From Chryseobacterium angstadtii (GTDB lineage: Bacteria; Bacteroidota; Bacteroidia; Flavobacteriales; Weeksellaceae), in the NCBI RefSeq assembly GCF_001045465.1, contig NZ_LFND01000008.1, positions 1 to 64,000 of the forward strand: DNA of 64,000 nucleotides, written 5' to 3'. Each line of letters starts with the position of its first letter. Positions within the stretch are counted from its first letter, which is position 1. Positions 8,529 through 16,474 of this stretch are shown here, one piece after another. The notes beneath the pieces are model-generated. The model was not told the DNA's origin. It made no database searches and was given only the letters and a program-made list of their open reading frames with translations. The position numbers were made by a program, and so were the translations under genes.

Positions 8529-9326
8529 CTATTTTATACTTGTAATATTTCCACAAAGGTTTTCAAGATGAAAAATTTTATGAAAAGGGCTCTTTACTTC
8601 CTTCAAATGTTCTTTGTCCTGAATAAATGTATATCTGGAGGCTATGGAATTCATATCGGAAACAATTACCAGCCAGCATTCATCCACAGAAGTGTCGTAG
8701 TAAGGAAATTTTTCATTCTTCTTATCAATGAGTTCGAGAATTTTCTCGGAGCAGAGTTCATCAAAAAGATTCATACTGTATTCATGGGTAATAAAAACAT
8801 TTCTGCGGTGAAAGGATTTCCGCATACTTTTGACGCAGCCTATAGGTTTGTTTTTCTTTATACTCCTGTAAATGCTGATGATATTTTCTTCCTGCTCTTC
8901 TATATGATCAAACCTTATATTGGGATGGAATTCTAAAAAATAAACACCACGATATTTCGCGGTGTCTTCCTGTTCTAATAGTATTTCGGCCTGACGGAAC
9001 ATCTTATTCAAGGTGCTTTCTACCTTTTTCATTTCCAGATGATTGATCACTTCGGTAAGTTCTATTCCGATCTTTTTGTCGTTGAGTTTTGCAATAAAGT
9101 CGGGACTTTCGCAGGTAAGATCTTCAAATTTTACTTCGGGGAAATGATGCATAAAAGAATTAAGCAGCAGAATCTCGGATTTCTTTCTGTATTTTTCACG
9201 GTCATGGAGCAGAGATTCGTCTATTTTACGGTGATACTTTTCTATCGGCTTTTTCTTTAAATGCCGGTTCATGTAATATAGGCTCAGATTCTTTATTAAA
9301 TCTTCATCAGAAAATGTCTTTTTCAT
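8529..9326 (-). CDS. Uncharacterised protein with PD-(D/E)XK-like motif
   Basis: A 265-aa soluble, highly charged protein from the ATG at 9324-9326. A GTG ten codons upstream is possible but less likely. The only recognisable element is ESPDFIAK followed by KKIGIELTEVI (PD at 75-76, Glu at 89). This has the spacing of the PD...ExK core of restriction-endonuclease-like folds, with Thr91 where the catalytic Lys often sits. The rest is alpha/beta with several Lys-rich helices at the N terminus (residues 10-50). Neighbours (a T9SS substrate, a glucan phosphorylase homologue) give no functional clue. It could be a degenerate nuclease or another member of that fold. I do not recognise a named family. 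Confidence 0.5.
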   Translation of the reverse strand: MKKTFSDEDLIKNLSLYYMNRHLKKKPIEKYHRKIDESLLHDREKYRKKSEILLLNSFMHHFPEVKFEDLTCESPDFIAKLNDKKIGIELTEVINHLEMKKVESTLNKMFRQAEILLEQEDTAKYRGVYFLEFHPNIRFDHIEEQEENIISIYRSIKKNKPIGCVKSMRKSFHRRNVFITHEYSMNLFDELCSEKILELIDKKNEKFPYYDTSVDECWLVIVSDMNSIASRYTFIQDKEHLKEVKSPFHKIFHLENLCGNITSIK

Positions 9327-9528
9327 AGGTGATTTTTTTATGTGACCAAAGAACACATGCCATATTGGCTTCCACCGTTAGAAGCTTTTGATTTTCAAAA
9401 ATTTACATAATAAAGGTAAGTAAAAAAACTATTCATAAGATACTTTTAAATTAATTTATCAAATAATTAATGTAAAGTTTATTTTCATAATCAATACCTT
9501 TAGCCCTCAAAATACAAAACTGTGATTT

Positions 9529-11196
9529 ATGGATTTTAAAAATTTTAAAATACCTTACGACATCCACCCTCAATATTCTAAAAAAGTGGCCTATTTTTCA
9601 ATGGAATTTGCCATTGAACAGGTTTTAAAAATCTATTCGGGAGGTTTGGGATTTCTGGCTGGGTCTCATATGAGAAGTGCTTATAATCTGAAACAGGATC
9701 TCATCGGGATCGGAATCTTATGGAAATTCGGATATTATGATCAGGCAAGAAATCATGATCAGACGCTCCAACCAGTATGGACAAAAAAAATGTACAGCTT
9801 TCTTGAAGATACGGGAATAAAATTTCAGATCGAAATTCACAGTGCTCCGGTATGGGTAAAAGTCTGGTACCTTGATCCTGAGATTTTCAATACCGCTCCA
9901 ATGTTCTTCCTTTCCACAGATGTTCCGGAAAACGACCACGTTTCCAAAACCATCTGTCATAAACTATATGATGCCAACGAATCTACCAAACTGGCCCAAT
10001 ACATTCTGCTGGGAAAAGGGGGCGCCAAGCTTCTGGATGAAATCAATGCCGAAAGAGAAGTATATCATCTGAATGAAGCTCACGGACTTCCCGCTGCTTT
10101 TTATCTGCTGAGAAAATACAACGGCGACCTGAACAAGGTAAAAGAAAAGCTGGTTTTCACCACTCACACACCGGAAGAGGCCGGAAATGAAAAACATAAC
10201 CTGAAACTGTGCTATGATATGTCTTATTTTTCAGGTTTCAGCATGCAGGATATAAAAAGTATTGAAGGATCCGATGATGACCGTTTCAATCATTCTTTAT
10301 GTGCTTTAAAAATGGCAAGAATAGCCAATGGGGTTTCTCAGCTGCATGGCGTGGTTTCCAGAGCGATGTGGAGTAAATATCCGGGAATCTGCGAAATAAC
10401 ATCCATTACCAATGCACAGGAGTTCAAATATTGGTCAGACAAGCCTCTTTATAACGCCAAAGATGAAAATGATGCCACTGTTTTCGATTACCGCAAAAAG
10501 CATTTAAAGAAAAGATTATTCACCATTGTTGCAGACCAGACAGGAAATCTTTTCAATCCCAATATTTTCACCATAGCATGGGCAAGAAGGTTTGCAGGCT
10601 ACAAACGTGCAGATCTGCTGCTTCACGATAAAGAAAGATTCTACAGATTATTGAACAACCCGAAATATCCGGTACAGATTATCTGGTCAGGAAAACCCTA
10701 TCCGATGGATTATTCTGCAATTTCTACTTTCAATACTTTAGTAGAGGAAAGCAAAAATCATAAAAACATGGCCGTTCTTACCGGATATGAACTGTCTTTA
10801 AGTAAATCCATGAAACAGGGTTCTGATTTGTGGCTCAATAACCCAAGAGTACCAAGAGAAGCTTCCGGAACTTCAGGAATGACGGCTGCAATGAACGCTT
10901 CCGTGAATCTTTCTACCGATGATGGCTGGATCCCTGAATTTGCAAAACCGGGAGAAAACTCATTTGTGGTTCCCAAAGCAGATTATGTAAACATGAGCAT
11001 CTATGAACAGGATACTTACGACCTCAATGCCCTGTATGAAATTCTTGAAAATGAAATTCTCCCTACCTATTACGATAATCCGGACCGATGGAGAAAAATT
11101 CAGTATAACGCGATGGATGATGTCAAAGAACACTTCAACAGCGACAGGATGGCGGATGAATATTACAGGATTCTGTATAATGGGGTAAAGAGCTAA
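9529..11196 (+). CDS. glgP: Alpha-glucan phosphorylase family protein lacking the PLP lysine
   Basis: A 555-aa GT35-type protein of the short (TIGR02094-like) group, with YFSMEFAIEQVLKIYSGGLG near residue 22, HLNEAHGLPAA, TTHTPEEAGNE (carrying an active-site His), and WARRFAGYKRADLLL. Phosphorylases release glucose-1-phosphate from glycogen or maltodextrin using pyridoxal phosphate. The region that holds the PLP Schiff-base lysine in canonical enzymes (EASGTxxMK) reads EASGTSGMT here. The codon at the Lys position is ACG (10882-10884), so the cofactor lysine is absent. The protein may be catalytically different or a glucan-binding regulator. It is monocistronic, followed by a strong terminator. 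Confidence 0.85.
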   Translation: MDFKNFKIPYDIHPQYSKKVAYFSMEFAIEQVLKIYSGGLGFLAGSHMRSAYNLKQDLIGIGILWKFGYYDQARNHDQTLQPVWTKKMYSFLEDTGIKFQIEIHSAPVWVKVWYLDPEIFNTAPMFFLSTDVPENDHVSKTICHKLYDANESTKLAQYILLGKGGAKLLDEINAEREVYHLNEAHGLPAAFYLLRKYNGDLNKVKEKLVFTTHTPEEAGNEKHNLKLCYDMSYFSGFSMQDIKSIEGSDDDRFNHSLCALKMARIANGVSQLHGVVSRAMWSKYPGICEITSITNAQEFKYWSDKPLYNAKDENDATVFDYRKKHLKKRLFTIVADQTGNLFNPNIFTIAWARRFAGYKRADLLLHDKERFYRLLNNPKYPVQIIWSGKPYPMDYSAISTFNTLVEESKNHKNMAVLTGYELSLSKSMKQGSDLWLNNPRVPREASGTSGMTAAMNASVNLSTDDGWIPEFAKPGENSFVVPKADYVNMSIYEQDTYDLNALYEILENEILPTYYDNPDRWRKIQYNAMDDVKEHFNSDRMADEYYRILYNGVKS

Positions 11197-11269
11197 GAAA
11201 GCGAATAAGCTGATAAGCCCATTTAGCTGTTTTTCGACTGTAGCTATTTGCCTTCTTTGCTTTTTAGCT

Positions 11270-11318
11270 TTCCAAAAAAAAATGGCGGGAACCGGAGGTT
11301 CCCGCCATTTTTTTTTGG
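11270..11318. terminator. Strong bidirectional terminator
   Basis: A near-perfect inverted repeat of more than 20 bp per arm: a TCCA9 tract, TGGCGGGAACC, a tiny loop, GGTTCCCGCCA, then T9GGA. It separates the convergent glgP-like and DUF6496 genes. Confidence 0.9.
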
Positions 11319-11321
11319 AAA

Positions 11322-11501
11322 TTATTTCTTTTTCGGCACTTTCAAGCCTTCTTCCCTGGCTTCAGAAATCCCTATGGCTATAGCCTGTTTTCTGTCTGTC
11401 ACTTTTTTGCCGGAAGAAGACTTCAGTTTTCCTTCCTTGAATTCGTGCATGACTTCTCCAATTTTGTCCTGAGCTTTTTCTGAATATTTGGTCTTGCTCA
11501 T
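11322..11501 (-). CDS. DUF6496 small basic protein
   Basis: A 59-aa ORF (start MSKTKYSEKAQDKIGEVM, end LKVPKKK). It matches the small DUF6496 family of many Gram-negative bacteria, in which a KVMHEFKxGKLKSxSGKKVTxRKQAIAIxxSEA core recurs. Here the core is EVMHEFKEGKLKSSSGKK followed by VTDRKQAIAIGISEAREEG. It is Lys-rich (about one quarter), and its function is unknown. It lies 11 bp downstream of the gene at 11513-11986, so the two are an operon. Confidence 0.85.
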   Translation of the reverse strand: MSKTKYSEKAQDKIGEVMHEFKEGKLKSSSGKKVTDRKQAIAIGISEAREEGLKVPKKK

Positions 11502-11512
11502 ATGATGTGTTT

Positions 11513-11986
11513 TTAAGATTTTGGCAGGGATACCCCTAATTCATAAACTTCGGCGTGCTTCAAATACTTTGAGCGTTCTCTGGAAGTTACCGATTCAAAA
11601 TGATCATTTTTGATCACAATGATTGGGTCTTCTATATTTTCGATTTCAAAACTGGCAAAATACCTTTCGTCCGGACTGGTTTTATCTTTGCTGGCTTTTA
11701 TTTTCTGCAGCTCGTCCGCGTATTTTCTAAAACCGGGATCTGAGGAATGAATAAATTTATATTCCTCACCGGCATTAACGTAATAATGCAGCTTTTTTTC
11801 AATCAGACCAGCTTCATCTGTAATCTGCGGATTATCATTTCCGTCTTTAAAACCAACTTCAACCAAAGTTCCTCCTTTTTTGTCTGCACATTCCTGAGCA
11901 TCTTTAAAGCTTGAAAATCCGGTATAAACAATCTGATCGCTTAAGACATAGCGATTCAGTTTCTGATTGTATGCATTCGTTTCCAT
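11513..11986 (-). CDS. Hypothetical protein, operonic with DUF6496
   Basis: A 157-aa soluble protein without signal peptide or membrane segment. The first half looks like small alpha/beta elements (YNQKLNRYVLSDQIVYTGFSSFKDAQECADKKGG). It contains two DxxN-rich turns and a central YYVNAGEEYKFIHSSDPGFRKYADELQKIK helix-rich segment. I do not recognise a family. The close spacing to the DUF6496 gene and a shared promoter side suggest co-expression. The upstream 115 bp is AT-rich and divergent from the bacteriocin-like peptide. Confidence 0.6.
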   Translation of the reverse strand: METNAYNQKLNRYVLSDQIVYTGFSSFKDAQECADKKGGTLVEVGFKDGNDNPQITDEAGLIEKKLHYYVNAGEEYKFIHSSDPGFRKYADELQKIKASKDKTSPDERYFASFEIENIEDPIIVIKNDHFESVTSRERSKYLKHAEVYELGVSLPKS

Positions 11987-12115
11987 AATTATTATTTGAT
12001 TTGATTATGAAATAATATATTCAATTTTTCTGCCAAATTGTTAATTTCAAAAAAATCACTGATGAATGATTTTTTTTACTAGTTTAGGTCCTTCAACCAA
12101 AAAAATATGACAATC

Positions 12116-12307
12116 ATGAAAAATCTTAAAAAGATCTCAAGAGTACAGTTAAGGGAATTACAGGGTGGAGGCCTGCCAGGAATGAAAAGATGTTCAGATC
12201 CGGTTACCTGCCAAACCATGATGTGGTATGCTGTTCCACCCATGCAAAACTCATGTAATCCCACGCTTCCGGTTTGCTTAACAGAACTAAACCCTCCTAT
12301 TGAGTAA
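12116..12307 (+). CDS. Bacteriocin-like peptide with double-glycine leader
   Basis: A 63-aa peptide from the ATG at 12116; an ATG three codons upstream at 12107 is also in frame. The leader MKNLKKISRVQLRELQGG is the Chryseobacterium-type 'MKNLKKLSRxxLKxIxGG' leader with a Gly-Gly cleavage site at residues 17-18. The core of about 45 residues has four cysteines (26, 32, 47, 54), a Met/Trp/Tyr cluster and several prolines. Such leaders are processed by C39-peptidase ABC transporters, none of which is encoded nearby. No modification enzyme is adjacent either. Role as toxin, signal or structural peptide is unknown. Confidence 0.75.
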   Translation: MKNLKKISRVQLRELQGGGLPGMKRCSDPVTCQTMMWYAVPPMQNSCNPTLPVCLTELNPPIE

Positions 12308-12388
12308 GAAAAATTTATAAAAATAATAACAAAAAGCAGGATCTTAGGGTTCTGTTTTCTTTTATATGGTTATCTGACTAAGAATTAT

Positions 12389-12396
12389 TAAATTTG
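12389..12396 (+). promoter_or_regulatory. -7 element for the DPP-IV peptidase gene
   Basis: TAAATTTG is an exact TAnnTTTG match, 18 bp before the ATG at 12415. It overlaps an in-frame TTG (12394) that could otherwise be mistaken for a start codon, which favours the ATG. The -33 box is poor. Confidence 0.5.
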
Positions 12397-12414
12397 GAAT
12401 CATTAAAATTAGAA

Positions 12415-14544
12415 ATGAAAAAAATACTCTTAACTCTTACTGTAGCGGTGGCATTCCATAATGCATCTGCTCAGGAAATCACTTTAGATAAAATATATTC
12501 CGGGTATTACCGTGGAAAAGGCATCGCAGGTATCGCTTCCATGAAAAATGGTGAGAACTATCTGGTGATTGAACCGACAGGAATTGCCAAGTATTCTTAT
12601 AAAACTTCACAAAAAGAAGGAAATATTGTAGACGGTAAGTTTGATAGCTATGAATTTTCTGATGATGAATCTAAAATTCTTCTTTTAAAAGAAAGCCAGC
12701 CTATTTACAGACATTCTTTTTTGGGCAAGTTTGATGTAAAAGATTTGAAATCAGGAAAGACAATCAGTCTGAATGACGGGAAAACGGTTCAGGAACCACG
12801 ATTTTCGCCCGATGCCACTAAGGTAGCATTTATAGCGGAAAACAATTTATTTTATCAGGATCTGAGTTCAGGAAAAATTACTCAAATTACCAACGACGGT
12901 AAGAAAAATTCAATCATTAACGGATTGGCAGACTGGGTATACGAAGAGGAATTCGGGCATGCAAGACAGTACGAATGGACTAAGAATTCGGATGCAATTG
13001 TATTTGTAAAGTCGGATGAAAGCCAGGTTCCGGAGATTTATATTCCGATTTACGGAAAAAAACTTTATCCGGATGAAATGCGTTACAAATATCCTAAAGC
13101 GGGAGAAAAAAACTCTGTTGTTTCTGCCCAGCTTTACCGTATTGACAGTGGAAAAACAACTCCTCTGAATTTAAGTTCTTTCAAAAATTACTATATCCCG
13201 AACGTTATTCAGACCGCAAAACCTGATGAGATGGTTCTGATCACTTCAGAAAGAATTCAGAATGCCTCTGATATTTTAAAAGTAAATACTAAAACGGGAG
13301 CTGTTCAGAAATTGTTTACGGAAACAGACGAGAAATGGATTGATACGGACAGCCCTACTATGGAATTCCTTGAGGATGATTCTTTCCTGTGGTCCTCCGA
13401 AAGAGATGGAAACCGTCATTTATATTGGTATGACAAAGACGGAAAACTGAAAAAACAGGTAACAAAAGGAAACTGGGAAGTAACCGATTACTACGGATTC
13501 AATCCGAAGTCTAAAGAAATTTATGTTCAAACCACTGAAAAAGGAAGCATCAACAAGGTGGTTTCCAAAGTGAATATTGAAAACGGAAAATCTCAGCTTA
13601 TTTCTAATGCTGAAGGAAACAATTCTGCTAATTTCAGCAAAAACTACAACTATTTCATTGAAACGTCTTCCACTGCTTCAAAACCTTATGCTTTTGTTTT
13701 AAAAGACGGAAATGGCAAAGCTGTAAAGGAGCTTCAAAATAATAATGACCAGCTTCAGAAATTAAAGGCAGATAACTTTGTAGATAAGGAATTCATTACG
13801 ATTCCAAATGACGCAGGTGATCAGATGAATGCCTGGATTATGAAGCCTAAAAACTTTGATCCGAATAAAAAATATCCTCTGTTTATGTTCCAGTATTCCG
13901 GACCGGGATCACAGCAGGTAGCGAATTCGTGGGATGCAGGTAATGCTTTATGGTTCAATCATCTGGTACAGAAAGGATATATTGTTGCCTGTGTAGATGG
14001 ACGTGGAACAGGCTATAAAGGAACTAAATTCAAGAAAGTAACTTACATGAATTTAGGAAAATACGAAATTGAAGATCAGATCTCGGCTGCGAAATGGCTT
14101 GGAAACCAGCCCTATATCGACAAAACAAGAATCGGAATGTTCGGATGGAGCTTTGGTGGCTATATGACCAGTTTAGCAATGACTAAAGGAGCCGATGTTT
14201 TCAAGGTAGGAATTGCCGTAGCGCCGGTTACCAACTGGAGATATTATGATTCTGTATATACGGAAAGATTTATGAGGACTCCTCAGGAAAATCCGGACGG
14301 ATACGATAAAAACTCGCCTACAGAATATGCAAAATTGCTAAAAGGTAAATTATTACTGATCCACGGAACAGCTGATGACAATGTACATTTCCAAAATTCT
14401 ATGGAATTCTCAGAAGCTTTGATTCAAAACAAAAAACAGTTTGATTTCATGGCTTATCCAGATAAAAACCACGGAATTTATGGCGGACAGACAAGACCAC
14501 AGCTGTACCAGAAAATGACGGATTTTATTTTGAATAATCTATAA
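12415..14544 (+). CDS. DPP-IV-type prolyl peptidase (S9B)
   Basis: A 709-aa exported serine peptidase that would cut X-Pro/X-Ala dipeptides from peptide N termini in the periplasm. A signal peptide (MKKILLTLTVAVAFHNASAQ) leads into a WD-like beta-propeller (DPPIV_N). The double-Glu motif WVYEEEFGH that anchors the substrate amino terminus is present. The C-terminal alpha/beta hydrolase has Ser579 in GWSFGGY, Asp654 in GTADDNVHF and His686 in KNHGIYGG, so the triad is complete. The next genes downstream are POT di/tripeptide importers, a natural partnership: cleave outside, import the dipeptides. Confidence 0.95.
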   Translation: MKKILLTLTVAVAFHNASAQEITLDKIYSGYYRGKGIAGIASMKNGENYLVIEPTGIAKYSYKTSQKEGNIVDGKFDSYEFSDDESKILLLKESQPIYRHSFLGKFDVKDLKSGKTISLNDGKTVQEPRFSPDATKVAFIAENNLFYQDLSSGKITQITNDGKKNSIINGLADWVYEEEFGHARQYEWTKNSDAIVFVKSDESQVPEIYIPIYGKKLYPDEMRYKYPKAGEKNSVVSAQLYRIDSGKTTPLNLSSFKNYYIPNVIQTAKPDEMVLITSERIQNASDILKVNTKTGAVQKLFTETDEKWIDTDSPTMEFLEDDSFLWSSERDGNRHLYWYDKDGKLKKQVTKGNWEVTDYYGFNPKSKEIYVQTTEKGSINKVVSKVNIENGKSQLISNAEGNNSANFSKNYNYFIETSSTASKPYAFVLKDGNGKAVKELQNNNDQLQKLKADNFVDKEFITIPNDAGDQMNAWIMKPKNFDPNKKYPLFMFQYSGPGSQQVANSWDAGNALWFNHLVQKGYIVACVDGRGTGYKGTKFKKVTYMNLGKYEIEDQISAAKWLGNQPYIDKTRIGMFGWSFGGYMTSLAMTKGADVFKVGIAVAPVTNWRYYDSVYTERFMRTPQENPDGYDKNSPTEYAKLLKGKLLLIHGTADDNVHFQNSMEFSEALIQNKKQFDFMAYPDKNHGIYGGQTRPQLYQKMTDFILNNL

Positions 14545-14564
14545 TATTCTTATAATATACAATC

Positions 14565-14596
14565 AAAACCTCTCAATTTGAATTGAGAGGTTTTTT
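14565..14596 (+). terminator. Intrinsic terminator after the DPP-IV gene
   Basis: AAAACCTCTCAA pairs with TTGAGAGGTTTT around a 4-nt loop, followed by TT. A 12-bp perfect stem. Confidence 0.85.
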
Positions 14597-14657
14597 ATTC
14601 ATTTCATTAATCATTTCCACAACATATTATTTATTTTATCAATTAAAATTAAAAACC

Positions 14658-14665
14658 TATTTTTG
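14658..14665 (+). promoter_or_regulatory. -7 element for the first POT transporter
   Basis: TATTTTTG matches TAnnTTTG and overlaps an in-frame TTG at 14663. The true start is therefore the ATG at 14687, leaving a leader of about 15 nt. No good -33 box is visible. Confidence 0.45.
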
Positions 14666-14686
14666 GGAAATTTGAAAATTGAATAT

Positions 14687-16342
14687 ATGAAGACTAAACA
14701 TCCTAAAGGCCTGCCCTTCCTCTTTTTCACAGAAATGTGGGAGCGCTTCGGGTACTATCTGATTCTCGGAATCTTTGTACTTTATGTTATTGAGCCTACC
14801 GGAATGAAAGGCGGACTTGGACTTCCGGACAAAACTGCTGATGATATTTTCGGAACCTACATTGCTTTGACTTATCTAACGCCTTTTCTTGGAGGATTTT
14901 TGGCCGATAGAGTTTTGGGTTACATTAAATCCATCTACTTAGGAGGTATTCTGATGGCCGCCGGATATATCGGAATGGGTGTTTTCAAAGAACTTCCTCT
15001 TTTTTACGGTTCATTAGCGTTGATCATTATTGGAAACGGTTTTTTTAAGCCTACCATTTCTACATTATTAGGAAACCTTTATTCCGAGGAGCCTTACAAA
15101 GCCAATAAAGACTCCGGATACAATATTTTCTACATGGGAATCAATATCGGAGCTTTTATCTGTAATATTATTGCAGCCTTCATGCGTAATAAATTCGGAT
15201 GGGGTGAAGCCTTCATTACTGCAGGAGTAGGAATGCTGGTTGGTCTTATCATTTTTACCATAGGAAGAAAACACTATATCCATGCAGCACAGATGAAGCC
15301 TGTAGAGGAAGGAGATACCAAACTTTCGGAAATTTTAATTAAGGTTTTCGTTCCTGCCATTGCCGTAGGAGCTATAGGATGGTTTATTCCGGGAAATATC
15401 TTCGGAAGCGACAGTACCGATGCGTTTATTTTTGCCTGTGTTCCGGTTATTTATTTCTATGCCTCACTTTATTTCAAGGCCAAACCGGAAGAGAAACCTT
15501 CAATTGGAGCCCTGCTTTCCGTATTTCTGATCAGTATGTTCTTCTGGGCCGTTTTTAAACAGAACGGTACCGCACTTACAAGATGGGCCAATTATTATAC
15601 AGACCGAAGTGTTCCCGCTTCTTTGGAAAAACCTCTTGAAAATATCTACATGGTGGATGGAAAAAGCTACGAAAGCAAAGAAGTTCCCGTATATGACAAT
15701 CAGTTTCAGTCTAAGAAAGACAAAGATGGAAACACCATTAAAGAAACCGGAAAGGATGTTTATTTCAAAAATATTTCGCCTGAGCAGCGTGAGGCTTTGG
15801 AAAAAAATCCTGAAACTAAGGTCTATTTATACAATACAGAATTATTCCAGTCCATCAATCCGTTTTGGGTAATCGCGCTTACCCCTGTCATCGTAGGATT
15901 CTGGGCTTTACTGAGAAGAAAAGGAAAAGAACCTTTAACGCCTACAAAAATTGTTCTGGGACTGTTTATTTCCGGATTATCGTGTTTGGTGATGGTTCTT
16001 GCCGTAATGGCCGGAGACAACGGAGCTGTAAAAGTATCTCCTCTGTGGCTGGTAGCCAGCTATGGTGTAATTACCATAGGAGAACTTTGCCTTTCACCAA
16101 TGGGACTTTCCTTCGTATCCAAACTTTCCCCGGCAAGAATTACCGCCTTGATGATGGGAGGATTTTTCTTGGCCAACTCAGTTGGAAACAAGCTTTCCGG
16201 AATTCTGGCCAGTACCTGGTACAGCTATGACAATAAGATGAATTATTTCCTTGTTAATTTCGCTTTGTTAATATTTGCGACACTTTTAGGTCTGTCTATG
16301 TTAAAAAGATTAAATAAGATTATGAAAGAAAAAGGACACTAA
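14687..16342 (+). CDS. POT/PTR family peptide:H+ symporter (copy 1)
   Basis: A 551-aa major-facilitator transporter importing di/tripeptides with protons. The POT signature EMWERFGYY is in the first helix, with about 12-14 hydrophobic helices overall and GNGFFKPTIS in the middle of the N-terminal bundle. GELCLSPMGLSFVSKLSP is the second PTR signature. Between the two bundles an extra hydrophilic loop of about 85 residues (DRSVPASLEKP to ELFQSINPF) is not shared with copies 2 and 3 in this window. It is probably extracytoplasmic. The ATG is chosen because an upstream TTG lies inside the -7 promoter element. Confidence 0.93.
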   Translation: MKTKHPKGLPFLFFTEMWERFGYYLILGIFVLYVIEPTGMKGGLGLPDKTADDIFGTYIALTYLTPFLGGFLADRVLGYIKSIYLGGILMAAGYIGMGVFKELPLFYGSLALIIIGNGFFKPTISTLLGNLYSEEPYKANKDSGYNIFYMGINIGAFICNIIAAFMRNKFGWGEAFITAGVGMLVGLIIFTIGRKHYIHAAQMKPVEEGDTKLSEILIKVFVPAIAVGAIGWFIPGNIFGSDSTDAFIFACVPVIYFYASLYFKAKPEEKPSIGALLSVFLISMFFWAVFKQNGTALTRWANYYTDRSVPASLEKPLENIYMVDGKSYESKEVPVYDNQFQSKKDKDGNTIKETGKDVYFKNISPEQREALEKNPETKVYLYNTELFQSINPFWVIALTPVIVGFWALLRRKGKEPLTPTKIVLGLFISGLSCLVMVLAVMAGDNGAVKVSPLWLVASYGVITIGELCLSPMGLSFVSKLSPARITALMMGGFFLANSVGNKLSGILASTWYSYDNKMNYFLVNFALLIFATLLGLSMLKRLNKIMKEKGH

Positions 16343-16365
16343 TCCCTAATTATTATAAAGAATAT

Positions 16366-16396
16366 TAAGCTGCAGAATCACTCTGCAGCTTTTTTA
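16366..16396 (+). terminator. Intrinsic terminator between POT copies 1 and 2
   Basis: AAGCTGCAGA and TCTGCAGCTT pair as a 10-bp stem followed by T6. Each transporter therefore seems to be a separate transcription unit. Confidence 0.85.
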
Positions 16397-16417
16397 TTTA
16401 AATATAAAATTAAAACC

Positions 16418-16447
16418 TTGTTAAAAACTCAAAAAAAACTATATTTG
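16418..16447 (+). promoter_or_regulatory. Promoter of POT copy 2
   Basis: TTG (16418-16420), 19 nt, then TATATTTG (16440-16447) forms a complete -33/-7 pair. The ATG used is at 16475. The TTG itself is in frame with the gene but is the -33 box, not a start codon. Confidence 0.65.
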
Positions 16448-16474
16448 TCAGTCTTAACAAAAATTAACAATAGA

